Positions 40,605-48,002 of a stretch of DNA of 64,000 bases are shown here, piece after piece. Position numbers and translations under genes: made by a program. The stretch covers positions 55,200-119,199 of the forward strand of contig JAFXSE010000002.1 of assembly GCA_017525855.1 (NCBI GenBank), in the 5' to 3' direction. Under the pieces are notes generated by a model. The model had not been told where the DNA came from. It was given only the letters and a program-made list of their open reading frames with translations, and made no database searches. Numbering within the stretch: the stretch's first letter is position 1; each line of letters starts with the position of its first letter. This DNA is from Bacilli bacterium. Lineage in GTDB: Bacteria; Bacillota; Bacilli; RF39; UBA660.

Positions 40605-41407
40605 CCAATAACAACCTCCATAATACTTGCTAATAAATTATCCAAAACCAATTTGTAATTAACATTATATTCTAATTTTTCTAAAATTTTTTCAATTATA
40701 GAAACAATATCTATTAATTTACTATCACTAAGATTTAAATAATTATTACCTATTTGAGAGAACAAAAATTGTTGAACCTTTTTTAAATAAATTGAAGCTT
40801 CCGTTCTATCAGGTAATAAATGTAATATTTCCTCATATTTCAAGAATCCCTTACCTTCTAAACACAACAGATCAGTTAAAAGTATTATATCATCTGAATT
40901 ACAATTATCAAATTCTCTACTAAGTGATACAATCTGACATCTAGAAACAATTGTATCAATAACTCTATATCTACTATCAGCAACTAAAACAGCAATAATA
41001 TCAGGCTCTGGTTCTTCCAAAAACTTCAACATAGTATTTGCAGAACTATTATTTAATTTAGTAGCATCTTTTATTACATATATCCTTTTATTATCATAAA
41101 CAGACTTATTTTTTAAATCTTCTTTTACATTAATTAATTGTTCTTTTTTTATAAAGGAACCATCTGGCTCAATATATTTTATATCTGGATATTTTTCTTC
41201 TTCTATCAATTTACAAAGTTTGCAATTACATTCACCATTATTTCTTTTTTCCTTACATAATAACATTTTAAGAAACTCTTTAATAACAAAATCACAATTA
41301 TTATATCCAGAAGTTTCTATTAAATAAGAATGTGAAACTCTATTGTTTTTTATCTCACTTACAATAAAATCAAAAAATTCTTTTTGCTCAATTAACACAT
41401 TACTCAT
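40601..41407 (-). CDS. holB: DNA polymerase III delta' subunit
   Basis: HolB is part of the clamp loader. The zinc-binding cluster (CNCKLC with an upstream Cys) and sensor regions (SANTMLKFLEEPEPDIIAVL and SRCQ) are seen, while the P-loop is not conserved, as expected for delta'. The ATG at 41405-41407 follows GAGG. It is translationally coupled with ricT. Confidence 0.93.
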   Translation of the reverse strand: MSNVLIEQKEFFDFIVSEIKNNRVSHSYLIETSGYNNCDFVIKEFLKMLLCKEKRNNGECNCKLCKLIEEEKYPDIKYIEPDGSFIKKEQLINVKEDLKNKSVYDNKRIYVIKDATKLNNSSANTMLKFLEEPEPDIIAVLVADSRYRVIDTIVSRCQIVSLSREFDNCNSDDIILLTDLLCLEGKGFLKYEEILHLLPDRTEASIYLKKVQQFLFSQIGNNYLNLSDSKLIDIVSIIEKILEKLEYNVNYKLVLDNLLASIMEVVIG

Positions 41408-41415
41408 ATAAAACC

Positions 41416-41601
41416 TCACATAATAATTAATTTAAATAAAACAAGTGAAAGCAAACCCGGGGCACCTAAAAACATTAATATTACAATATTTAAAAAATTA
41501 ATTGGGACAACTAAATTAAAATTAACAGCAATCAAATTGTAACCATATAACAAAAAAGTACTAAAAACAAATTTTTTTAAAATACTCCAAAATTTTTTCA
41601 T
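41416..41601 (-). CDS. bofA: BofA-family protein (pro-sigma-K processing inhibitor)
   Basis: The 61-residue membrane protein has two helices. The second carries VPINFLNIVILMFLGAPGLLSLVL, matching the BofA consensus (LPIN...LGxPG). BofA holds the SpoIVFB protease inactive until late sporulation. Its position after recR is the same as in B. subtilis. The start at 41599-41601 has a GGTGAT SD 3 bases away. Confidence 0.88.
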   Translation of the reverse strand: MKKFWSILKKFVFSTFLLYGYNLIAVNFNLVVPINFLNIVILMFLGAPGLLSLVLFKLIIM

Positions 41602-41639
41602 ATAATCACCCAAAAAAGATTATGAAAAAAATCAAATAA

Positions 41640-42233
41640 TTATTCTATTTCTTTTCTATCACTTAAAGCTCTTTGCAAAGTTAAACTATCTATATATTCC
41701 ATATTCGCTCCCATAGGAACTCCACTAGCAAGCCTAGTAAATACTATATTTGAATCAGAAAGGATCCTTTTGATATACATAGAGGTAGTCTCTGCTTCTA
41801 TACTAGGATTAAAAGCAAATACAATTTCGTTAAAACTATTATTTCTTATTCTTTCTAAAAGTTTTTCTAAACCTATATCCTCGGGATTAATACCATCCAT
41901 TGGGGAAATTAGTCCATCTAATACATGATAATAACCATCGAACATACCCATTTTTTCAAACAGAAAAACACTTTTAACATCATCAACAACACATAAAATT
42001 TTGTCATTTCTGGTAGGATCACTACAAATTGAGCATATATCATTTTCAGTTAAAGTATTACAACAGGAACACTTCTTCACTTTAGTATTAACATCAATAA
42101 TGCTTTTAGAAAAAAGTTCAATTTGCTCATCATCAAAATCTAAAATTGAAAAAGCTAATCGCTCTGCTGTTTTTTCACCTACACCTGGCAACATTTTAAA
42201 AGATTCAATCATTCTATTAATACTATCTGGCAT
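41640..42233 (-). CDS. recR: Recombination protein RecR
   Basis: RecR works with RecO and RecF to load RecA at gaps. The N-terminal HhH (MLPGVGEKTAERLA), the four-Cys zinc finger (CSCCNTLTENDICSIC) and the Toprim domain (LCVVDDVKSVF) are present. Its 197 residues are normal. It follows ybaB as in most bacteria. Confidence 0.97.
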   Translation of the reverse strand: MPDSINRMIESFKMLPGVGEKTAERLAFSILDFDDEQIELFSKSIIDVNTKVKKCSCCNTLTENDICSICSDPTRNDKILCVVDDVKSVFLFEKMGMFDGYYHVLDGLISPMDGINPEDIGLEKLLERIRNNSFNEIVFAFNPSIEAETTSMYIKRILSDSNIVFTRLASGVPMGANMEYIDSLTLQRALSDRKEIE

Positions 42234-42241
42234 TGTTACAC

Positions 42242-42535
42242 CTAAAACATACCTGGAATATTTCCAAATTTTGCCATTTTTTTCTCTGTAATATCATCGA
42301 CTTTTTTCATAGCATTATTTGTAGCAACAACAAATAAATCAGAAATCATATCTAAATCATCTTTATCAACCTCATCTGCATTTATAACAACATTAACTAT
42401 CTCTTTCTTTCCATTAACAGTTACAGTAACAAAAGAACTTTCACCTGTAAATTCAGTCTCATCAATTTCCTTTTTAATTTTCATCATATCACGTTGCATA
42501 TTTTGTGCTTGTTTTAACATTGCTTGCATATTCAT
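42242..42535 (-). CDS. ybaB: YbaB/EbfC nucleoid-associated protein
   Basis: The 97-residue dimeric DNA-binding protein has the typical Met- and Gln-rich N-terminal helix (LKQAQNMQRDMMKIKKEI), central strands and a C-terminal helix. It lies between dnaX and recR, the near-universal position. It is known to bind DNA broadly and organise the nucleoid. Confidence 0.95.
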   Translation of the reverse strand: MNMQAMLKQAQNMQRDMMKIKKEIDETEFTGESSFVTVTVNGKKEIVNVVINADEVDKDDLDMISDLFVVATNNAMKKVDDITEKKMAKFGNIPGMF

Positions 42536-42553
42536 ATATTATCTCTCCTTTTC

Positions 42554-44209
42554 TTACTCAACTTCTACTATATCACCAAAATCATCAAAAATACTACCAT
42601 TATTCTGATTTTTTTGTATTTCACCATCATTATATATTAAATCAGGCTCATCCATATATACATATTTATAATTTTTCTTAATTCTAGCTATATATTTTTC
42701 TTTTTCATTATTCCATTTTTCATCAGACATAATAACAATTTTTTTATTAATATTTAAAATCTTATTTAAAACTACTGACAATTCATCTAAATGTAATAAA
42801 TTTTCCTTTATTACAGAATCATACTCATAACTAAGTACTAAAACATCAGGGCTAGAAACTCTAATATTTCCATCTAATAAAGTACATACCAAATAGCCTA
42901 TATTTTGATCAAATGTATAATCATTTAATTTTTGAAATAGTAATTTGTCCTTATTCAGCTCATTCTTATCCGCTTTAGCAAATGCATTGTTTAGGCGAAT
43001 TTCAAGAATCTCCTCAATATTTGAATTAAGAGGCTCCTTTTGATTGCCTTTTACATTCGTTTTACTACTATTCTCTTCTTTTGATATTGATTCATTAATA
43101 TTAACAATTTTCGAAGAATTTTTTTCATTTTTAACTTTTTTTTCCTCCTGAGAAATTATTTCCCGGGAAATAATTTTACTATTTTTATTCATAAAATCTA
43201 AAAACATGATTTCAAGATAAATTTTCGGATTTCCACTTTTCTTTAATTCGAACATTTTTTCGTTAATAATATTAGAAAGTTCAATTAATCTATTAATATC
43301 ACTAAATTGACTATCTTTATCTTCAATACTTAAAACAATAATATTTTTTAAATTTAATAAAACATTTTCAGCAAGTTGAATTATATTAATACCATCACTA
43401 TTCCATGTATCAATTAAGTCAATAACATCCTTCATATTGTTATTATAAATATAATTAATTAACTTCAAAACGTCATCATCAGAAACAATTTTATTTAATT
43501 TAATATAGTCACTAAGTTTAATAGTATTATCACAATATGCATATAACTTATCCAACATACCAATAGAGTCTCTCATACCACCATTAGAAGCAGTTGCAAT
43601 TCTTAGTAAAACATCATCATCAACAACAATATTTTCAGCATTACATATATTTTTCAAATTTAAAACTATATCTTTCTCACTTATCCTATTAAAAGAAAAA
43701 CATTGACACCTAGAAACAATCGTTTCAGGTACTTTCTGTGGATCAGTAGTTGCTAAAATAAAAATTACGTGAGAAGGAGGTTCCTCTAATGTTTTTAATA
43801 ATGCATTAAAAGCTTGAAGTGTAAGCATGTGAACTTCATCAATAATGTATACTTTATATTTTAATTGACTAGGCACAAGATTAATCTTATCTCTAAGTTC
43901 TCTAATTTCATCAACGCCATTATTAGAAGCAGCATCAATTTCAATAATATCAAGGCATTCTTTACCAGAAGTAATATTGCAAATTTCACATTTTTGGCAT
44001 ATATCACCATCACCTTTAACGCAATTAACAGCACGAGCAAAAATTTTTGCTATAGACGTCTTACCAACACCACGAGGTCCAAAAAACATGTATGCATGAC
44101 TAATTTTATTATTTTTAATAGAATTACTTAAGGTCCTAACAATAACATCTTGTCCTACAACTTCACTAAACTTAGTTGGTCTATATTTTCTATATAAAGT
44201 TTGATACAT
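42554..44209 (-). CDS. dnaX: DNA polymerase III subunits gamma/tau
   Basis: DnaX is the clamp-loader ATPase. It begins YQTLYRKYRPTKFSEVVGQD, with the P-loop GPRGVGKTS, the four-Cys zinc site (CVKGDGDICQKCEIC) and the SRC sensor. The tau-like C-terminal part (about 350-551) is divergent and rich in Ser, Lys and Glu. Within that linker, codons for IISREIIS contain a perfect Noc-type palindrome. The ATG at 44207-44209 is chosen from the GAGGTG SD. Confidence 0.96.
   Translation of the reverse strand: MYQTLYRKYRPTKFSEVVGQDVIVRTLSNSIKNNKISHAYMFFGPRGVGKTSIAKIFARAVNCVKGDGDICQKCEICNITSGKECLDIIEIDAASNNGVDEIRELRDKINLVPSQLKYKVYIIDEVHMLTLQAFNALLKTLEEPPSHVIFILATTDPQKVPETIVSRCQCFSFNRISEKDIVLNLKNICNAENIVVDDDVLLRIATASNGGMRDSIGMLDKLYAYCDNTIKLSDYIKLNKIVSDDDVLKLINYIYNNNMKDVIDLIDTWNSDGINIIQLAENVLLNLKNIIVLSIEDKDSQFSDINRLIELSNIINEKMFELKKSGNPKIYLEIMFLDFMNKNSKIISREIISQEEKKVKNEKNSSKIVNINESISKEENSSKTNVKGNQKEPLNSNIEEILEIRLNNAFAKADKNELNKDKLLFQKLNDYTFDQNIGYLVCTLLDGNIRVSSPDVLVLSYEYDSVIKENLLHLDELSVVLNKILNINKKIVIMSDEKWNNEKEKYIARIKKNYKYVYMDEPDLIYNDGEIQKNQNNGSIFDDFGDIVEVE
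43153..43176. other. Noc-type binding site inside dnaX
   Basis: A perfect 24-bp palindrome centred on CCCGGG contains ATTTCCCGGGAAAT (43158-43171), identical to the B. subtilis Noc-binding consensus as I know it. The same 14-mer is repeated in the array at 45.0-45.3 kb. In this position it lies in the variable linker of DnaX, where the protein sequence is little constrained. Confidence 0.75.
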
Positions 44210-44233
44210 ATATAACACCTCATCAATATTATA

Positions 44234-44701
44234 TCATAATTCATTTATTTTTTTACTTGCTCGTTGCATTTGAAAAAATTTTTTCATCAATTTTTCTATT
44301 TCAAAAGAAAAATTTCCACAAGTAATTTTACATTCATTATTGTTTTTATCCTTATTTAATATACTTTCAATAATTTTAAAATTATTCTTATCTTGATTAC
44401 TTAACCCATAATATATATTTTTGATTCTGCTTTGTTTAATTGCACTAGCACACATTGGGCATGGTTCCAAAGTAACATAAATATCACAATCATTTAATCG
44501 CCAATTATTTAATTTTTTAGAAGCTTTTTCAACAGCAATAATTTCAGCATGTTTTGTAACACAATTTAGTTTTTCCTTTTTGTTATAAGCTTTAGCAATA
44601 ACTTTGTTATCTTTGACAATAACTGCACCAACAGGAACTTCACCCAATTTTAACGCTTTTTTTGCCTCGTTTATGGCAATAAGCATATATCTATCATTCA
44701 T
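44234..44701 (-). CDS. tadA: tRNA-specific adenosine deaminase
   Basis: TadA deaminates the wobble adenosine of tRNA-Arg(ACG) to inosine. The zinc-binding HAE (KHAEIIAVE) and PCPMCASAI motifs are intact. The ATG at 44699-44701 with GGAGG upstream gives 155 residues. The SD overlaps the T-tract that ends the SRP RNA gene, so the two are tightly packed. Position before dnaX matches B. subtilis. Confidence 0.95.
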   Translation of the reverse strand: MNDRYMLIAINEAKKALKLGEVPVGAVIVKDNKVIAKAYNKKEKLNCVTKHAEIIAVEKASKKLNNWRLNDCDIYVTLEPCPMCASAIKQSRIKNIYYGLSNQDKNNFKIIESILNKDKNNNECKITCGNFSFEIEKLMKKFFQMQRASKKINEL

Positions 44702-44712
44702 ATAATCCTCCA

Positions 44713-44797
44713 AAAAAAAGATGCACATAAGTAATAAATGTTAAGGCTGCTATCTTCCGATTCTGACCTGGTTCCATAATTACCTATTGCATCAAAC
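44713..44797 (-). ncRNA. ffs: Signal recognition particle RNA, small bacterial type
   Basis: The leftward RNA contains the conserved helix 8: CAGGTCAGAATCGGAAGATAGCAGCC split around the GGAA tetraloop. Outer helices pair GATGCA with TGCATC and ATAGGTAAT with ATTACTTAT, giving one rod of about 80 bases with a T-rich end. It lies between dnaX-tadA and gyrA, as scr does in B. subtilis, but is the short 4.5S form lacking an Alu domain. Confidence 0.9.
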
Positions 44798-44800
44798 ACA

Positions 44801-44829
44801 ATTATATACATTAATCTTTTATTTGTAAA
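44801..44829 (-). promoter_or_regulatory. Strong promoter for SRP RNA (and tadA)
   Basis: TTTACA (44824-44829), 17 bp and a perfect TATAAT (44801-44806). Expected transcription start is at about 44793-44795, at the first base of the SRP RNA stem. Confidence 0.85.
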
Positions 44830-44951
44830 TACAAATTAATATGTTTTATTAATTCACACAAGTTTATTATTTTTTTTAAAAACAATAGTAATTTTAATAA
44901 GCACTAAAAAAAGCAGTTTTTATATACATAAAAGTAAGATTATATCATACT
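44830..44951. other. AT-rich spacer between SRP RNA promoter and the parS/Noc array
   Basis: About 120 bases without an ORF of note. I see no hairpin terminator or further palindrome that I could support. Confidence 0.5.
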
Positions 44952-44998
44952 ATTTTTCAAGAAATAACATTAGTTAATATTACAATATTAATATCCTA

Positions 44999-45014
44999 TG
45001 TTCAACGTGGAACT
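44999..45014. other. parS-like site 1
   Basis: TGTTCAACGTGGAACT. It differs from the symmetric parS form TGTTCCACGTGGAACA at one inner and one outer base. Confidence 0.75.
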
Positions 45015-45025
45015 TTAATTTAATT

Positions 45026-45039
45026 ATTTCCCGGGAAAT
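45026..45039. other. Noc-type site 1
   Basis: ATTTCCCGGGAAAT, a perfect palindrome equal to the B. subtilis Noc-binding consensus. Confidence 0.8.
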
Positions 45040-45072
45040 ATTATCAGTTAATATTATAATATTAATATTCTA

Positions 45073-45088
45073 TGTTTCACGTGGAACT
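45073..45088. other. parS-like site 2
   Basis: TGTTTCACGTGGAACT. The core TTTCACGTGGAAC is a standard parS variant; only the last base departs from consensus. Confidence 0.85.
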
Positions 45089-45099
45089 ATAATCAAATT

Positions 45100-45113
45100 A
45101 TTTCCCGGGAAAT
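45100..45113. other. Noc-type site 2
   Basis: ATTTCCCGGGAAAT, perfect, 27 bp after the parS-like site start. Confidence 0.8.
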
Positions 45114-45146
45114 ATTATTGGTTAATATTACAATATTAATATTTTA

Positions 45147-45162
45147 TGTTCCACGTGAAACT
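45147..45162. other. parS-like site 3
   Basis: TGTTCCACGTGAAACT. It matches the B. subtilis parS consensus TGTTCCACGTGAAACA at 15 of 16 positions. Confidence 0.88.
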
Positions 45163-45173
45163 TTAATTTAATT

Positions 45174-45187
45174 ATTTCCCGGGAAAT
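45174..45187. other. Noc-type site 3
   Basis: ATTTCCCGGGAAAT, perfect palindrome. Confidence 0.8.
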
Positions 45188-45220
45188 ATTATTAGTTAAT
45201 ATTACAATATCAATATCTTA

Positions 45221-45236
45221 TGTTCAACGTGGAACT
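45221..45236. other. parS-like site 4
   Basis: TGTTCAACGTGGAACT, the same variant as site 1. Confidence 0.75.
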
Positions 45237-45247
45237 TTAATTTAATT

Positions 45248-45261
45248 ATTTCCCGGGAAAT
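45248..45261. other. Noc-type site 4
   Basis: ATTTCCCGGGAAAT, perfect palindrome. Confidence 0.8.
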
Positions 45262-45294
45262 ATTATTAGTTAATATTACAATATTAATATCTTA

Positions 45295-45310
45295 TGTTTC
45301 ACGTGGAACT
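45295..45310. other. parS-like site 5
   Basis: TGTTTCACGTGGAACT, identical to site 2. Confidence 0.85.
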
Positions 45311-45321
45311 TTAATTTAATT

Positions 45322-45335
45322 ATTTCCTGGGAAAT
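45322..45335. other. Noc-type site 5 (one mismatch)
   Basis: ATTTCCTGGGAAAT: the central CCCGGG has become CCTGGG, breaking perfect symmetry. Confidence 0.65.
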
Positions 45336-45368
45336 ATTATTAACTAATATTACAATATTAGTATCCTA

Positions 45369-45384
45369 CGTTCCACGTGGAACT
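45369..45384. other. parS-like site 6
   Basis: CGTTCCACGTGGAACT: the 14 inner bases form a nearly symmetric parS core; the first base is C instead of T. Confidence 0.82.
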
Positions 45385-45419
45385 TTAATTTAATTATTTC
45401 AAAAAATATATATTAAAAC

Positions 45420-45449
45420 AAAAAAAGTAGATTAAACTAATCTACTTTA
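45420..45449 (-). terminator. Intrinsic terminator after gyrA
   Basis: AAAGTAGATTA-GTT-TAATCTACTTT followed by a T-run on the leftward transcript. It separates gyrA from the array. Confidence 0.88.
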
Positions 45450-45454
45450 TATTG

Positions 45455-47989
45455 TTATGATTGCTCACTGATATCAATAATATCATCATTTTTATCTACT
45501 ATAGCTACATTTGCAACTAACTGATCATCACGTAATTTAATTAATCTAAGACCTTGAGTAGCTCTTTTTAATGTTGAAACTTGACTTAAAGGCATTCTCA
45601 TAACCATACCACTGTTAGTAATAATCATTAAATCTTTTTCACTATCGTCTTTTATGCACTTAAGTGCAACCATTGAACCATTTTTCTCAGTTAAATTCAA
45701 GGCCTTAACACCCTTGCTTCCTCTATGAGTAAGTCTATATTCATCGATTGGAGTTTGTTTACCATAACCTTTATCTGTAACAATTAATACTAAATCATCA
45801 GGATTGATTACCTCTGCTCCTACAACTATATTTTCATCTAAATCAATACCCTTTACACCAGAAGCTGTTCTTCCCATAGATCTAATTTCATTCTCATTAA
45901 ATCTAACTAATCTACCATTACTTGAACCAATAATGATTTCATCATCACCTGAAGCTTTTCTAACACTGATTAACTGATCATTGTCTTTTAAACTAATAGC
46001 AATTTTTCCACTACTTCTAATATTATCAAATTCACTAATTGAAGTTTTTTTCACAAGACCATCTTTAGTTACAAATATTAAATATTTTAAATTATCTTCA
46101 TCACTTGAGATATTAATAATAGAACGTATGTTCTCATCTTTTTCTAGTGATAGTAAATTTATTATAGGTAATCCCTTAGATTGACGACTAAACTCAGGAA
46201 TTTCATACCCTTTCATTCTATAGACTCTTCCTTTATTAGAAAAGAATAAAATATAATCATGCGTCTTAGTAGATATTAAGTGTTCTACAACATCTTCATC
46301 ATTAGTAGTCATTCCCTTAATACCAACGCCACCTCTATTTTGAGATTTATAAACATCAGATTTTAAACGTTTAATATAACCTCTATTAGTTAAAGTAATA
46401 ATAACATCTTCAACAGGAATTAAGGATTCATCCTCTATATAATCAATAGCAGTCATATCAATTGAAGTACGCCTTTCATCACCATATTTATTTTTAATTT
46501 CTAACAATTCATTCTTAATAATTTCTAGAACCTTATTTTCATCAGCTAAAATACCTTTCAAATCAGAAATTAATTTAAGTAAATCATTTAATTCATTTTC
46601 AATTTTTTCTCGTTCTAAGCCGGTTAAACGACGTAATCTAAGTTCTAGTATACTATCAGCTTGAATCTCTGTAAAATTAAACTTAGCAATTAATTTTTCT
46701 TTTGCCTCAACATCAGTTAAAGCATTTCTAATTATAGATATTACTTCATCTAAATTATCAAGAGCTTTTTTATAACCTTCTAATATATGAACTCTTTCTT
46801 CTGCTTTATTTAAATCAAATCTTGTTCTTCTTATAATAACTTCCTTTTGATGATCAATATATTTAGAAATAATATCTTTCAATCCTAAAGTCTTAGGCGT
46901 ACCCATATCAATTACTAAAAATATTATTCCATAATTAACTTGAAAATTAGTATGTTTATATAAATTATTTAAAACAACTTGAGGATTAGCTTCTTTTTTC
47001 AAAGTAATAGTAATTTTAACACCATCTTTTAAATCAGTGTGATAATCAGAAATACCATCAATAGTTTTATTATGAACAAGTTCAGCTACCTTATTTTTTA
47101 AATCCATTGTATTAACACCATAAGGAACCTCAGTAATAATAATTTGATGATGATTACCTACTTCCTCTATTTGTGCTCTACTTCTTATAGTGATACTACC
47201 TCTACCAGTTTCATAAGCTTGCTTAATACCAGAATTTCCCAATATTATACCACCAGTTGGAAAATCAGGCCCCTTAATATAATTCATAAGACCAAGGGTG
47301 TCAATATCAGGATTATCAATATAGGCAACGCATCCATCAATAACTTCACTTAAATTATGTGGAGGAATATTTGTAGCCATACCGACAGCAATTCCCATTG
47401 ACCCATTTACTAATACATTGGGTATCCTAGATGGTAAAACAGTAGGTTCAGGACTAGTTTCATCAAAGTTAGGCATCATATCGACAGTATTTTTTCTTAT
47501 ATCTCTTAACATTTCTAAAGAAATCTTTGATAATCTTGCTTCAGTATAACGATAAGCTGCTGCCCCATCGCCTTCTATATTACCAAAGTTACCATGACCA
47601 TCAATCATCATATATCTTTGATTAAAATCCTGTGCAAGTCTTACCATTGCCTCATATATAGAACTATCACCATGTGGATGATAATGTCCCATAACATAAC
47701 CTACTGTAGTAGCACTCTTTTTGTGAGGTTTATCTGGTGTATTTCCCTCCTCAAACATAGACCACAAAATTCTTCTATGAACAGGTTTTAATCCATCACG
47801 TAAATCGGGAATAGCACGAGAAGTTATAACACTCATTGAATAATCAAGAAATGAATCCCTTATTTCTTTAACAATATCATTAACATCATGAGTATCCCTT
47901 TCATGAAAAGTACCATTAAAATTATTATCCTCTTGAACTATTTTATCCCCAATATTTTCTTCCATATTACTTAATTTTTCATTATCCAT
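45455..47989 (-). CDS. gyrA: DNA gyrase subunit A
   Basis: GyrA cuts and rejoins DNA during negative supercoiling. The catalytic Tyr lies in AAAYRYTEARLS, and the QRDR region contains YHPHGDSSIYEAMVRLAQDF. The C-terminal beta-pinwheel has several repeats. The GyrA box, usually QRRGGRG, reads QNRGGVG. It is assigned GyrA and not ParC by its place next to gyrB near dnaA. The start at 47987-47989 follows AGGAGGTGA; a frame two codons longer would abut the SD. Confidence 0.96.
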   Translation of the reverse strand: MDNEKLSNMEENIGDKIVQEDNNFNGTFHERDTHDVNDIVKEIRDSFLDYSMSVITSRAIPDLRDGLKPVHRRILWSMFEEGNTPDKPHKKSATTVGYVMGHYHPHGDSSIYEAMVRLAQDFNQRYMMIDGHGNFGNIEGDGAAAYRYTEARLSKISLEMLRDIRKNTVDMMPNFDETSPEPTVLPSRIPNVLVNGSMGIAVGMATNIPPHNLSEVIDGCVAYIDNPDIDTLGLMNYIKGPDFPTGGIILGNSGIKQAYETGRGSITIRSRAQIEEVGNHHQIIITEVPYGVNTMDLKNKVAELVHNKTIDGISDYHTDLKDGVKITITLKKEANPQVVLNNLYKHTNFQVNYGIIFLVIDMGTPKTLGLKDIISKYIDHQKEVIIRRTRFDLNKAEERVHILEGYKKALDNLDEVISIIRNALTDVEAKEKLIAKFNFTEIQADSILELRLRRLTGLEREKIENELNDLLKLISDLKGILADENKVLEIIKNELLEIKNKYGDERRTSIDMTAIDYIEDESLIPVEDVIITLTNRGYIKRLKSDVYKSQNRGGVGIKGMTTNDEDVVEHLISTKTHDYILFFSNKGRVYRMKGYEIPEFSRQSKGLPIINLLSLEKDENIRSIINISSDEDNLKYLIFVTKDGLVKKTSISEFDNIRSSGKIAISLKDNDQLISVRKASGDDEIIIGSSNGRLVRFNENEIRSMGRTASGVKGIDLDENIVVGAEVINPDDLVLIVTDKGYGKQTPIDEYRLTHRGSKGVKALNLTEKNGSMVALKCIKDDSEKDLMIITNSGMVMRMPLSQVSTLKRATQGLRLIKLRDDQLVANVAIVDKNDDIIDISEQS

Positions 47990-48002
47990 CAACATTCACC
48001 TC

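Larger units (their letters stand above)
44952..45407. repeat. Tandem 74-bp array of alternating parS and Noc-type palindromes
   Basis: Six units repeat with an exact 74-bp period. Each unit holds an AT-rich palindrome (TTAATATTACAATATTAA type), then a parS-type site, then a Noc-type site. parS-like 16-mers start at 44999, 45073, 45147, 45221, 45295 and 45369. Noc-type 14-mers start at 45026, 45100, 45174, 45248 (all perfect) and 45322 (one mismatch). Degenerate Noc-type sites lie in phase at 44952 and 45396. There is no coding frame. The array fills the gap between the gyrA terminator and the SRP RNA promoter. Site identity comes from known B. subtilis consensus sequences; function is inferred. 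Confidence 0.9.

Noticed and set aside
41456..41461. Another CCCGGG core, at the end of bofA
   Set aside because: Flanking bases do not form ATTTCCCGGGAAAT, and the site is not an extended palindrome.
44952..45407. CRISPR array
   Set aside because: The repeats are palindromic sites in near-identical whole units without unique spacers, and no cas gene is nearby.
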